Source of the DNA: Rugalucina vietnamica
Taxonomy: Eukaryota > Mollusca > Bivalvia > Lucinida > Lucinidae
Reading direction: 5' to 3'
NCBI GenBank assembly: GCA_964017185.1
Contig: OZ024883.1
Span: forward strand, 1,674,001-1,738,000
Length of the DNA: 64,000 nt
The notes beneath the pieces were generated by a model. The model did not search any database and was not told where the DNA came from. It saw only the letters and a list, made by a program, of their open reading frames with translations. Below, in pieces: positions 26,192 to 49,232 of this stretch. The translations under genes and the position numbers were made by a program. The first letter of the stretch is position 1. Each line of letters starts with the position of its first letter.

Positions 26192-27752
26192 TATATAGGG
26201 GGATTAAACCATTAACAGTGCAAGAATAAATCAAACTAAGCGCGCTTTCGGCTTTCGCCTTCTTCAGAGTCAATATGTATTTACAGGTAAAAACTGGAAA
26301 AAAAATGAAAATAGGTAAATAAACAAAATAAATAAAAAACAATGCAAAAATACACAAATACACAAAAATCACATGAAATGTGACAAAGTTGACACCACTG
26401 TATGTTCGGCAGTGGGTAAACGACTTAAAATTAATTCATGAACGCCCTTTGAAAGGGCCCAGTATCTGCTAAAAATGGCGGCAAAAATTGCGCGTCACTT
26501 TACTACATAAGGTCAGTTTGTAGCGGTGTGTTTAATTTACTCGGTAATTGTGTATTAGCTATGTAAGTTAAACATTGGGGAACCAGGGCTGGAGGCAACC
26601 AGATAAAAATCAAGGTAATAAGCACAAAATAGAGTCAAACAGAGTACTTTCCATGAATGCAAATCATCCCAGAACTGCTCATGGACGGTGCTTGGAAGGA
26701 GAGATGGCGAAAATGGCCATTCTCGATTTTTGAAATATAGAAATTTAGATAAAAATTGCCTTTGTGCTCAATTGGCGAACATTTGATTTATTGAAGTTTG
26801 AAGAATTTAGATGAAAATCACATTTATGTGGTCAGAGGAGGAGGCGAACACACCGCTACAAGCAAGAAAAGGGGGATGCGAAAACCATGTTTTATGCCGA
26901 GAGACGAGACAGATATACGTATGTAGCTGAAATGGCCCATAGGTTGACACACTGCTACAGAATGCATAACTGGTAAGCTCTGGGGACCCAGGAAAACTGG
27001 GGAACCCAGAAAAACGAGTAGGATAAAGCAATTACTGCTACAAAACGAGAACAGATGCCAGTCTGCATATCACTGAAATGTGTGTGAAACTGTAACTTGT
27101 GGAGGGAGCCCAGGAGAAATGGTAAGCTGTAGGAACCCAGGACAACTGGTATACTGGGTGAACCCAGGAATGCCGGTAAACTGGGAGGACCCAGGAAAAC
27201 TGGTAAGATGAAAGAATCATTGCTACAAACCGAGAACAGATGACGGTCTGCATGTCAACTTGTCTGGGGAACCCCGGGAGAACTGGTAAATTGGGGAAAA
27301 AACTGGAAACCCAGGAAAACTGGTTGTATGAAGGAAACTAAAATGTGTGTGGAACTGCAACTTGTCGGGGGAACCAAGAAGCACTGGTGAGCTGGGGGTG
27401 CCCAGGAGAACCGGTAAACTTGGGGAACCCAGGAAAACTAGTAAACTTTGAGAACCCAGGAAAACTGGTTAGGTGAAGGAAACACTGCTATAAAACGAGA
27501 ACAGATGACGGCCTGCATGTCATTGGAATGTATGTGTAATTCCAGCTTGTTGGGGAAACAAACAGGTGGGACTGGCAAACTGAGAGAACCCAGGGAAACT
27601 GGTCAGATGAAGGAAACCATAATGGCTGGTCAACTGAAGAGATTTTGGACTAATCTCCTTTGTTGATGCCGCTTGGATTCAGTGTGTTGAGACGGCGTAT
27701 CCAGTAGCTCTCACGCTGTTTTCTGGTCTTGTCCGTCCAACCCGAATTGTGG
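26192..27752 (-). mobile_element. Penelope-like element, left arm of palindrome (5'-truncated)
   Basis: This 1,561-bp arm is the reverse complement of 27754-30431 with the nested insert removed. Read on the minus strand from the centre, it encodes the last part of a protein, RKQRESYWIRRLNTLNPSG, ending in a stop. This is the pattern at the end of the C-terminal GIY-YIG endonuclease of Penelope-like retroelements. It is followed by a 3' region of tandem CCAGTTTTCCTGGGTTC units, and ends with CTGAAGAAGGCGAAAGCCG and GGTTTAATCCCCC next to TA-rich DNA. The 5' end is missing. Confidence 0.7.
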
Positions 27753-27753
27753 A

Positions 27754-30423
27754 CCACAATTCGGGTTGGACGGACAAGACCAGAAAACAGCGTGAGAGCT
27801 ACTGGATACGCCGTCTCAACACACTGAATCCAAGCGGCATCAACAAAGGAGATTAGTCCAAAATCTCTTCAGTTGACCAGCCATTATGGTTTCCTTCATC
27901 TGACCAGTTTCCCTGGGTTCTCTCAGTTTGCCAGTCCCACCTGTTTGTTTCCCCAACAAGCTGGAATTACACACACATTCCAATGACATGCAGGCCGTCA
28001 TCTGTTCTCGTTTTATAGCAGTGTTTCCTTCACCTAACCAGTTTTCCTGGGTTCTCAAAGTTTACTAGTTTTCCTGGGTTCCCCAAGTTTACCGGTTCTC
28101 CTGGGCACCCCCAGCTCACCAGTGCTTCTTGGTTCCCCCGACAAGTTGCAGTTCCACACACATTTTAGTTTCCTTCATACAACCAGTTTTCCTGGGTTTC
28201 CAGTTTTTTCCCCAATTTACCAGTTCTCCCGGGGTTCCCCAGACAAGTTGACATGCAGACCGTCATCTGTTCTCGGTTTGTAGCAATGATTCTTTCATCT
28301 TACCAGTTTTCCTGGGTCCTCCCAGTTTACTGGCATTCCTGGGTTCACCCAATATACCAGTTGTCCTGGGTTCCTACAGCTTACCATTTCTCCTGGGCTC
28401 CCTCCACAAGTTACAGTTTCACACACATTTCAGTGATATGCAGACTGGCATCTGTTCTCGTTTTGTAGCAGTAATTGCTTTATCCTACTCGTTTTTCTGG
28501 GTTCCCCAGTTTTCCTGGGTCCCCAGAGCTTACCAGTTATGCATTCTGTAGCAGTGTGTCAACCTATGGGCCATTTCAGCTACATACGTATATCTGTCTC
28601 GTCTCTCGGCATAAAACATGGTTTTCGCATCCCCCTTTTCTTGCTTGTAGCGGTGTGTTCGCCTCCTCTTCTGACCACATAAATGTGATTTTCATCTAAA
28701 TTCTTCAAACTTCAATAAATCAAATGTTCGCCAATTGAGCACAAAGGCAATTTTTATCTAAATTTCTATATTTCAAAAATCGAGAATGGCCATTTTCGCC
28801 GTCTCTCCTTCCAAGCACCGTCCATGAGCAGTTCTGGGATGATTTGCATTCATGGAAAGTACTCTGTTTGACTCTATTTTGTGCTTATTACCTTGATTTT
28901 TATCTGGTTGCCTCCAGCCCTGGTTCCCCAATGTTTAACTTACATAGCTAATACACAATTACCGAGTAAATTAAACACACCGCTACAAACTGACCTTATG
29001 TAGTAAAGTGACGCGCAATTTTTGCCGCCATTTTTAGCAGATACTGGGCCCTTTCAAAGGGCGTTCATGAATTAATTTTAAGTCGTTTACCCACTGCCGA
29101 ACATACAGTGGTGTCAACTTTGTCACATTTCATGTGATTTTTGTGTATTTGTGTATTTTTGCATTGTTTTTAGCTCGCCTGTACGAAAGTACAGGAAGAG
29201 CTATTGCAGTCACCCCAGCGTCGGCGTCGGCGTTAGCGTCGGCGTTAGCGTCGGCGTCGGCGTCGGCGTTGCTCAAAATGTTAAAGTTTTTGGTTAAAGT
29301 TTTTATGAGTCTATATCTCTTGAAGTTGTGGATGGATCAAGTTGATACTTTGCATGCTGGTAGATATTGGTCTGAAGTTTTATGCTGTACCATCATGACC
29401 CACCTGGGTGACCTTGAGGTCAAGGTCACGGACTTAGAAATTTTGTGTTAAAGTTTTTGGTTAAAGTTTTTATAAGTTTATATCTCTTGAAGTTGTTGAT
29501 GGATCAAGTTGATACTTTGTATGTTGGTAGATATTGGTCTGAAGTTTTATGCTGTACCATCATGACCCACCTGGGTGACCCTGAGGTCAAGGTCACAGAC
29601 TTAGAAATTTTGTGTTAAAGTTTTTTGGTTAAGGTTTTTATAAGTCTATATCTCTTAAAGTTGTTGATGGATCAAGTTGATACTTGGCATCTTGGTAGAT
29701 ATTGGTCTAAAGTTTTATGCTGTACCATCATGACCCACCTGGGTGACCTTGAGGTCAAGGTTACGGTCTTAGAAATTTTGTGTTAGAGTTTTTGGTTAAA
29801 GTTTTTATAAGTCTATATCTCTTGGATATATAGATGGATCAAGTTGATGCTTTGCATGTTGGTAGATATTGGTCTGAAGTTTTATGCTATACCATCATGA
29901 CCCATCTGGGTGACTTTGAGTTCAAGGTCACAGACTTTGAAATTTTATGTTAAAGCTTTTGCTTAAAGTGTTTTGAACTGTATATTGCTGGAGCAGATGG
30001 AATCTAGTCGATACTTTGCTGTAAGATATTATTCTTTTATTATGCTGTAGCATCTTGACTCACCTGTGGTCAAGGTCACAGACTTAGATTTTATATATCT
30101 TATAACATATAAGTCTATATCAAATATGTAGATGGATCAAGTTGAACTTAGCGTGTTGGTAGATATTGGTCTGAAGTATCACGACCCACCTGAGTGACAT
30201 TGAGGTCAATGTCTTTGGTCATAGATTTAATAGATTTAGTGGCAAAGCACAAGGCAGGCGAGCTACGCTGTCCTGCGACAGCTCTTATTTATTTATTTTG
30301 TTTGTTTACCTATTTTCATTTTTTTTCCAGTTTTTACCTGTAAATACATATTGACTCTGAAGAAGACAAAAGCCGAAAGCGCGCTTAGTTTGATTTATTC
30401 TTGCACTGTTAATGGTTTAATCC

Positions 30424-30431
<8 letters not shown>
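27754..30431 (+). mobile_element. Penelope-like element, right arm of palindrome, with nested insert
   Basis: Mirror copy of the left arm, separated from it by the single base 27753. The frame from 27755 reads HNSGWTDKTRKQRESYWIRR and RLNTLNPSGINKGD, with a stop at 27854-27856. The 3' region (about 27,857-29,100) has a VNTR of roughly 26-30 bp CCAGTTTTCCTGGGTTC units within larger repeats holding GTCATCTGTTCTCG. An unrelated element lies at 29,172-30,286. The arm ends in GGTTTAATCCCCC and the TA microsatellite. Only scattered substitutions separate the two arms. Confidence 0.7.
29172..30286 (+). mobile_element. Nested AGCTCGCCTG element with 167-bp internal repeats
   Basis: It starts AGCTCGCCTGTACGAAAGTACAG and a GTCGGCGTCGGCGTT run, and ends CAGGCGAGCTACGCTGTC, so the two ends are inversely related. 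Inside are about five tandem units with starts at 29331, 29498, 29666, 29833 and 29996 (period about 167 bp), then a decayed one at 30131. Each carries TGACCTTGAGGTCAAGGTCA or a variant. It sits in the T/ATTT-rich end of the right Penelope arm, so its target duplication is ambiguous. The repeat type is familiar from bivalve introns. Confidence 0.75.

Positions 30432-30469
<38 letters not shown>
30427..30469 (+). repeat. (TA)n microsatellite right of the palindrome
   Basis: About 20 TA units directly between the end of the right Penelope arm and the GAGCC-type MITE. Confidence 0.95.
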
Positions 30470-30470
<1 letters not shown>

Positions 30471-30472
<2 letters not shown>

Positions 30473-30691
30473 CCGCCTCGTGGCAAAACCAACAATGTGG
30501 TTTCCGAACAGGTCCTACACAAACTGGGCTGTACAAGCACTGAAGATGACTAGAGACTGGAAATTTTGGATTTAGAAAGTGGAGGAATTGTACTATCCGT
30601 GTAGCAAAAACAGAGGCGCTGATCAGCTTCACGGTTACTGCAAAGCTGATCTGCGCCTTTGCAGATTGTTGGTTTTCCCATGAGGTGGCTC
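30471..30691 (+). mobile_element. GAGCC-MITE copy a
   Basis: A terminal inverted repeat family member with GCCGCCTCGTGGCAAAACC at the left and GGTTTTCCCATGAGGTGGCTC at the right. Its core has GCGCTGATCAGCTTCACGG. The left end is worn and lies in the TA microsatellite. Confidence 0.8.
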
Positions 30692-31036
30692 ATATATATA
30701 TAATACACAGACTATAGAATAGGACTTCATTTTCTCGCAACGTTATTGCACAAAATAGGTTTCAATTATTTTACCTTTTTAATGATAATAATGTACATCC
30801 TTTAAATCTGTTAAGTATGTTAGGAATATCTCTGATTATGTGAACTTTTAAAGTAATAATTGTATATCTGCCTAGACTGTGTGCATTGTTTGTCACCACT
30901 GCTCTGTCATATGTTCCTGATATGTTTTCATAACATTTACTTGATAATGATGTCTGTCATTTATTACATAACGATTCACTGTGGATGTGTTTCGATGCAA
31001 ATAAAATCATTGTTATTGTCTTACAATATAGCTCAG

Positions 31037-42535
<11,499 letters not shown>

Positions 42536-43276
42536 AACTACGCAGTTTATACATTTAACGACTTTGTATTGTTAGTATTGCCAAATGTTGAAAGATGATT
42601 TAGATCAGGTTTAACATAAACTCAACTGCGCCTTAGAAGGCTGTTAGAGGATTTTGGATTGAGAGAGTTAAGAAATTGTATTGCTACTAATGAGCTGCAC
42701 CCTAGGTTCTGCTTGAAGCAACTTCTTTGAAAGATCAGAAACATCACTTTAACTTTGTATTTATTACTCATTGACTCTTTTGATGCATTTAGATATACAT
42801 GTATATGGTTGCAATATGCATACACCATACAACATTGTCTGTGATAATTGTAATTTTTTATCATTTTTATCTCAGTTTTGTTAGACACATTTTGAGGTAA
42901 CATTTTCCTTGTATATGAGTCTCAAAATGAAAAGCTGTCTATAGGTTTTCTGAACATCAACGGCTTAAAGCCCCCACTCAGCCACACTTAATAGCTACCC
43001 AATTGCTACAGTGCATTAAGCCTGCAAGCTTTAAAGTTTGATCACAACAAATGAGCCTCGGCGTGAGAAAAACGGTCTTCAGGGTGTCCAACCATGTCTG
43101 ACCATGTTTTGCAGCTGCTTAGATTGTTTTCTTAGATACATTCCTTACAATATTTTACTGGAGAGTGCAGTGGCCTACTGGTAGTGTGTCAGACTCTAAT
43201 AGAGAGGGCCTTGGTTTTCAAACCCCACTGGTGGCGTGTTGGGACCTTGTGTTGGGTCCTTGAGCGCCAGACATTT
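42536..43276. other. Intergenic; SINE head at 43,150-43,265
   Basis: This holds the 3' flank of the ankyrin gene. A tRNA-like stretch at 43,150-43,265 (GCAGTGGCCTACTGGTAGTG, TCAGACTCTAATAGAGAGG) looks like a SINE head cut off by the MITE at 43,277. No other feature is seen. Confidence 0.5.
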
Positions 43277-43507
43277 GAGCCTTTGCATGAGAAAACAAAC
43301 AGTTTGCATATGCAAAAACAAAGATGCAGATGTGCAGTAACTGCACAGCTGATCAGAGCCTTTGTTTTTGCCACACGGATAGAACAATTCCTTTTCTACA
43401 TATATCCAAAGTTTCAAGCTTGTAGCTTTATTCTGTGACTGTACAGCCTGGTTTGTGTCAGACATGGTTGGAAACTCAAATTATTGGGTTTTCTCATTCA
43501 CAGACTC
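43277..43507 (+). mobile_element. GAGCC-MITE copy f
   Basis: GAGCCTTTGCATGAGAAAAC at the left and GTTTTCTCATTCACAGACTC at the right, flanked by ATTT and ATAT (a worn 4-bp duplication). It lies between the ankyrin gene and the first SSAT-like gene. Confidence 0.85.
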
Positions 43508-43980
43508 ATATTAGTTCCCATAAGTACTCACAATTAATACACAGGAATTGGTGGCTCCTGCTGAATAAGTCTGAAAAGTGTTTAACCACAAAATAATATT
43601 GCATCATTTTATTTTATTTTTTTTATGTTTTTATATTGTCATTCCTAAGTCTACAGTAGAAAATAATAAAAATAGAGACATTATTGTTTGTTTGTTGTAT
43701 GATCATCCTTATACAACTCGCATCATACAAAATTATTTTTATTTTGTTTCTGACCAGTGCTAACAATTGCTGTGTTGTAAAAAAAAACTGAACACGGGTA
43801 AACAATAGTGACTTAAAAAGCACGATGAAATCATGATTAGTTGATTTGTAAAGTTGCTTTTAGACAGACACATCAGGAACATGTATAGAGCACTATCAAA
43901 TACATCTACTATGCTTGTAGTTCTATGAGCACCATGTCTTGAAAATAGTTTCTAGTCTCTGACACCAAACGGAGGATCAT

Positions 43981-46900
43981 CTATGAATCTCCATTTACAA
44001 AAGCTATCATTTCAGGTTCTTTCATTCTAAACAAATGCCATTTTTCATCTGTGGTTATATCTATAGCACCTTTGCTCTTATAGTACTCCATAGATGCTGT
44101 ATTCCAGTTCAGGCATGCCCAGTCCATTCTAACACAACGTTTCTTTAAACAGATCTGTAACAGAAATACAATAGAACAGATTATGATTGTCAGATTTTCT
44201 CACCTATGATGTAGCTCCTGATTTATATCGCTTTAATGAGAAATTTAAAATAGGCAACGATCAGGAAATTGTGCAATCAGAAAGAAATTCCCATTCCAAA
44301 AACCGTAGTGGGTAATAAACTAAATAATCAAGTACTTATACAAAGAAAGCATATAGTAAGACGAATGGGCAGCTATTTTCCCAATACGTGAGCCAGTTCT
44401 TTTTCGAGCTCTCAAGATTATTCCCAATACTAGGTTGCAGTCACGTATGATAAAACAGTGACTCATTTAACAAGTCTGCTAAGCTTTAGAGATCATTATG
44501 GATTATTGCAGATCTGGAAAAGCTTCTCTTGGGACCTTTCCCTCACACCTGATGAAGTAGGGCTTGTACAGTCTTAATATCAGAGACATATAATGCATCT
44601 GTCTATAATAGGAAATCAACATCTGACAGTTGATTTGAATGAATGACAAGTCCAAAACAACTGACCTGAACAAATCATAAACACAAAACAATTTTTCCTT
44701 GTTTATGGCTGATGCTCTACTCACCTTAGCTACCTCTCGCCATAGAGCTGTACCTATACCTCTTCCCCTATACTGTGGCTGAACATACAAATCCTGTAGA
44801 TACAGAAATATGCCGTCCCAGGTGGAGTAGGAGAAGAAGAATAGGGCGTAACCTACCACTATATGGCTCCCTAGTTCAAAACATGAGATAAAAGCTATGG
44901 AGTATGCCTACCAAACAAAAGCACATGTTTTTGAGCTTTGCAGAGAGAAAAAACTAACATCTCATATTCTGTTATACAGTTATGTGGATAATAAACTCTT
45001 CTGTCACCTCTACGGACCAGGTCAGTGCATGTGGCATGTGCATGTGACATGTTGATCGGTAGTTTTCCTGGGTTTCTATGGTTTTGACCAGTGACCTAAA
45101 ATTCAGTAAATAACGATCAAACAATCTTTAAAAAACTATAATAGTATGATCTGATACCAACAAATGTGTGTTTAAAATATGTAAGATGAGATTAAACGCA
45201 TTGAATAGAAAACCTACTTATATGAGCCGCCTCATGGGAAAACCAACAATCTGCATAGGCGAAAACAAAGACGCTGATCAGCTTCGCGGTAACCGCGAAG
45301 TTGATCAGCGCCTTTGTTTTCGCTACTCAGATAGTACAGTTCCTCTTCTACTTAAATCCAAAATTTCAAGCTTATAGCTCTTTTCTGTGACTGTACAGCC
45401 TGGTTTGTGTCAGACCTGATTGGAAACCACATTGTTGGTTTTCCCACGAGGTGGCTCATTAATGGAAAAAAATACATGTTTACCTGACTCATGTGTTTCT
45501 GCTACAATAGCTCTGAACAGTCGCTCTTCTCCAAAACCATCACGTCGTAAATCTTTAAGGAAATATGACAAAAAAATATTTTCATGGTAACCGTATGGTG
45601 TTTATAGCTCCATTGCAGACGATGTGCAGAACACAAAAATGAACAGTCGTGTTGGTGTAATGGATAGCGTATTCGCTTAGCAGTCATGAGGTTGAGGGTT
45701 CGATGCCTGACTGATACATATAGCTGTTATGTTGGTGACAAATGTTTAACCTGGCGTAATAAAGGCAAACCGCCCATAAATTGTAACATTATTAAAAAAT
45801 ACATGTTTGGGAAGCGCTGTACATAGCCTAGTGATAGAGCCTCAGGTACCAAAATGAGAGGCCCTGGGTACGAAACATACTGGTATAGTGTTATGGCGTT
45901 GTGTAATAACTCTTAGTACCCGTCCTGACCTAACTTAAAATGTTGACTGGAAAGCTAAAACGCATTACACATGCACAAAGACATTTGCAATCTTAACAGA
46001 CACATACATGAATTTAACGAAAATTGCATTGGACGCCCTCGATTCATTTTACATGTTGATTTTGCTGGCGCCAGAGTTTCCTTATCTTCAATTTAAAGCA
46101 GTTCTCTTCTTTCTGAACTCGGACTTTTCAGGTCTCTAGTCATTGAGCTTGCTCTTCATCATGCGCGGCGTAACATTTCTGTAATGTGTTTATCTCTTTC
46201 CCGCCCGGTGCCTAGTGTGTGATTTTAAATGTGATTGAGCAATCTCTATTCCTTATAATTTTTTATCTAGGCATGTCTGAACTTGATTCTGATCTTGCTA
46301 AAATCCAAAAACAGATTTTATCGGCATGTTATTGTGTAGATATTGAGGTTCTTACCGTTTACATCAATCTTGAGACTGTCCGCAGGCATATTCGAAGAAG
46401 TTGCCAGTTCCTATAAAAGGCGACTACAAGTTAGCAATGCCGGACCAGGAACTAAAATTTACCCGGTTGGGTAGCAGCTTCCATCTGTTAGTATAGAGGC
46501 TCTTTCTCCAGACTATCAGGGACTGGAATGACCTCCCTGACTCTCTGTTATCTACTGCTGAAATGTCAGATGATTGTGTGTCCAAGTTCGCTTCATTCGT
46601 GTGTTCTAGGGACTAATTTCTCCCCGCATCCGAACGCCTGGTGAAATAGTCATTTGGCGTGTCACCAGTAAACTATTCAGATTCAGAGCAAACAAAAACA
46701 AACACAATCTGATACTAGCTCAGTATCTATGAATACAGTCAGAAAGATAGAGAGATGATAGCCATAATGCAGACGGAATCATCATAAATGAGCCCCCACC
46801 CCAGGGGAGGGTCTGCTCCCTGCTCCCTGAAAGAAAAATGAGCTTTCTCCCCAGCTCCCTAAAATCTTTTTCCTCAGCCCTCTGCTCCCTAAAACCCCAA

Positions 46901-47958
46901 AAAGTTATGCTTTCTCCCCAAATCCCTGAAAATGAATGACTTTTCTCCCCAAATCCCTGAAAATAAATAGCCCTTCTCCCTGAATCCCAAAAAACCCTGG
47001 GAGGGCCAGAATTTCTTATATTGGAAAGAAATCCACATAACTGAGTAATGAAATCCGACAATGACATAACAGGGTAAAATTTCGGCACATGTTTATAATG
47101 TGAACTTGAAATATCATGGTGCTGCGTACTAAAGGTTTAATGTGGATGCAGTTATCATTATAGGGATCAAACATGATTTTCCATTCATTAACATTCGCTA
47201 GGTTCCGAGGGGAGTGTTGAAAACCTCGGGCTACGCCCTCGGTTTTTAACACTCCCCGAGGGAGCTAGCGAATGTTAATAAATGACAAAATCATTTTTGA
47301 ACGCTATTATTGCATTAATTCTGCAGAAACGAAAGAAATAAGGTGCAGAAACGGAAGAAACATGGCGCACTATATTTTACAGCCTCATCACATTTTCATA
47401 CGCGTAAAAGCTTTCGTTTTTATGCTCGTTCCGGGTGGACTTCAGTTTCTCATTACTAGCATTTGCTTTGCGTGGCACCCGGTAACGAGCATAAGTAAAA
47501 GTCATGTATTAACAGCACGAGCGCGCGTGAATTGCAATATTAATGCATGGCTTTCTCTTCATTAATAAATGGCTGTCACGGGTATTTATGCAATAATAGA
47601 CATCGAGATTGGGAAATGCATGTTCGAGTTCACGCAAAATAAGTTTGGCCCGTGACGACAGGATTATCTACTCAAGAATCCTTTTTAAAAAGTTTTCGTC
47701 CTTCAAATTTCTTTTTGAAGGCGACCCGAATCAAACTTAGAACGTCAAAAATGGTTTGGTTTGTTTCGAATTGGATTTTAATGGCATAACGCAGAGATAT
47801 ATACTATCTTTATCTCAGCATAACGCCATACTCAACAAATCTTAAATCATGTTGAAACGAAGCTACCGCTCCCTGTGAACTAGCACTCTTACCTTTATGA
47901 GATTCATAATGACTTCACAGTCGACAACCGTCGCCTCTCGGATGGTAGCCCCGTCCAT
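43981..47958 (-). CDS. SAT-like: Diamine acetyltransferase-like GNAT, paralog A (5 exons, 169 aa)
   Basis: Minus-strand exons: 47893-47958, 46356-46410, 45484-45552, 44725-44870, 43981-44154, all GT-AG, phases 0, 1, 1, 0. The protein starts MDGATIREATVVDCEVIMNL. Landmarks are LRRDGFGEERLF (residues 42-53), VGYALFFFSY (69-78), LYLQDLYVQPQYRGRGIG (86-103; acetyl-CoA motif R98xxG101xG103) and SMEYYKSKGA (133-142, with the Tyr matching human SSAT1 Tyr140). Length fits the SSAT family (about 170). The family transfers acetyl from acetyl-CoA to spermidine, spermine or thialysine in the cytosol. Odd point: Gln89 replaces the glutamate equivalent to human SSAT1 Glu92. Exon sizes match paralog B at 49,233-55,775 except for exons 1 and 2, each one codon longer. 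Substrate cannot be told from sequence. Confidence 0.9.
45224..45457 (+). mobile_element. GAGCC-MITE copy g, 26 nt after SSAT-A exon 3 donor side
   Basis: GAGCCGCCTCATGGGAAAACC at the left and GGTTTTCCCACGAGGTGGCTC at the right. Flanks ATAT and ATTA are a worn duplication. The core is the TTCGCGGTAACCGCGAAG palindrome. The gene is on the minus strand, so the MITE begins 26 nt downstream of exon 3 (45484-45552). Confidence 0.9.
45640..45805 (+). mobile_element. tRNA-derived SINE in SSAT-A intron 2
   Basis: GTCGTGTTGGTGTAATGGAT, AGCGTATTCGC and the B-box-like GGGTTCGATGCC, followed by a non-tRNA body ending in GGCGTAATAAAGGC. It is tRNA-like but with no foldable anticodon arm. Confidence 0.65.
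45818..45975 (+). mobile_element. Second SINE-like insertion in SSAT-A intron 2
   Basis: CCTAGTGATAGAGCCTCAGG and GGCCCTGGGTACGAAAC form a worn tRNA-like head. The tail has TTGACTGGAAAGCTAAAACG, related to the TTGACTGGGACGTTAAA tail of the 743-type SINE. Confidence 0.6.
46430..46690 (+). pseudogene. 5'-truncated LINE, C-terminal end and 3' tail
   Basis: The plus strand gives TIRDWNDLPDSLLSTAEMS then SKFASFVCSRD and a stop. This resembles the final SFFPRTIRDWNxLP block of L2/CR1-type LINE ORF2. The 3' UTR has a stem-loop (CTGGTGAAATA ... TGTCACCAG) and ends in ATTCAGATTCAGA repeats. The same 3' end occurs alone at 51,333-51,390. Confidence 0.75.
46790..47010. repeat. Minisatellite (TTCTCCCCAAATCCCTGAAAA type)
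   Basis: About six imperfect units of 30-35 bp, such as CTTTCTCCCCAGCTCCCTAA and CTTTTCTCCCCAAATCCCTG. It is the reverse-complement relative of the AGGGAGCT minisatellite in the array. It lies in intron 1 of SSAT-A. Confidence 0.8.
47187..47280. repeat. Hairpin in SSAT-A intron 1
   Basis: TTAACATTCGCTAGGTTCCG at the left and GAGCTAGCGAATGTTAATAA at the right enclose GGAGTGTTGAAAACCTCGGG, GCTACG and CCCTCGGTTTTTAACACTCC. The structure is a long near-perfect foldback. Confidence 0.85.
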
Positions 47959-48729
47959 TACAACAAATCTATCTTTTTTTATGTTGAGTGAAAAAATATC
48001 GAATTTTCCTCTATAGTGTTGAATTTATCGTATGACCTACATTATTTGTCTAAAAGTTGAAATGTTGCACCGACTAAACCTTAGTATTACTATAATCAAA
48101 ATAAAAGGAATGCGGAAAACAAATACATCATGATTTTGTTTGTTATTAATTTAATTTGATGTAAAATATTTAGTTCAGGCTGGACTGTTTATACAGACGA
48201 ACCGTCTTCTCCGTTTGCAAGACACAAATGGGTACAACTGTTCTAGAAAATATTTAGAAATGATAGAGACTAGAAATAGATTAAATACATTTGCAAAGGA
48301 ACAAATAAGAGCAAAAGTTGGGGCCCCGTAAAATAAGAAGAAATATTTTCTGACTATTCCTGTGTGACTTCTTTGTTGTCTTAACTAAGTACCCATTTAA
48401 GTATTGAATACATTAAATAGTTTGATCTTGTACCAAGTGATGACAAGAATAGCTGAGCTAAATGTTCGTAAACCAAGAATTCCAGAGATTCAGGAAATAG
48501 TTTGTTTCCATGGTTTCGTCCACGTAAGCAACTTAGTTAATAATGACTACTGATCGGACAGTTTGAAATGATTTTAATTCCATTTATTTTCCTTTTCGGT
48601 ATTTACACCAATATAAGCATGTGCATGTGCGTTTCAAAAGAAAACGCACGTGTACATATACATGTATGAAGAAATATAGATAGTAATTCTCAATAAAAGA
48701 CGAACAAAAAGACGTACGGCCACATGTAT

Positions 48730-49020
48730 TTAGACAACCATTACGAAAACTTGCCCATGCCATAAACGGAGATTTGTTTTGCTTTAAAATGGAAAATTTT
48801 CAGCTGAATTTTTTAAATATTTTTCTTATTTTTGCTCAAAACATAGATTGTGGGTACATGTTAGAACCGCCTTGTCGAGGCGGTTCTAACGAGTACCCAC
48901 AATCTATGTTTTGGAACAAAAATAAGTAAAATAGGTATACCCCTGCATACCCCAGTTTTACTATATAAAAGTGGGGTTTAAGGGGGTATATATTGCACGG
49001 ACTTGTTTTCCTGATGTATA
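48730..49020. mobile_element. Hairpin repeat (ACATAGATTGNGGGTAC family), copy 3
   Basis: A 38-bp-arm hairpin at 48,837-48,912 (AAAACATAGATTGTGGGTAC, TTAGAACCGCCTTG, CAAGGCGG-type loop, GTACCCACAATCTATGTTTT). Outside it are CCATTACGAAAACTTGCCCA and TATATAAAAGTGGGG, which are also seen near the other copies. It lies between the two SSAT genes. Confidence 0.8.
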
Positions 49021-49232
49021 TATTCCGCATGTCTAACTTGGAGGGAACCCCATTTGATGACTTTGACCTCGCATGGACGTTGACAGCCTGGCAAAACTCT
49101 TTCTGTTTTAAAGGTTTAGGAAAAATAAACTGTTCAATTTTCGAAGAGCATTATATTCGCTGTTGTTTTTTTAACATCGGCGGCATGCCAAACACTCTGT
49201 AAATGAAAACACACAATAGTCCAAAATCTCAG

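Noticed and set aside
25928-26198. YIYIYI frames on both strands
   Set aside because: Translation of the (TA)n microsatellite.
15430-28600. CRISPR-like regular repeats (17-bp array, palindrome VNTR)
   Set aside because: No repeat-spacer pattern with unique spacers and no cas genes; this is animal DNA with minisatellites.
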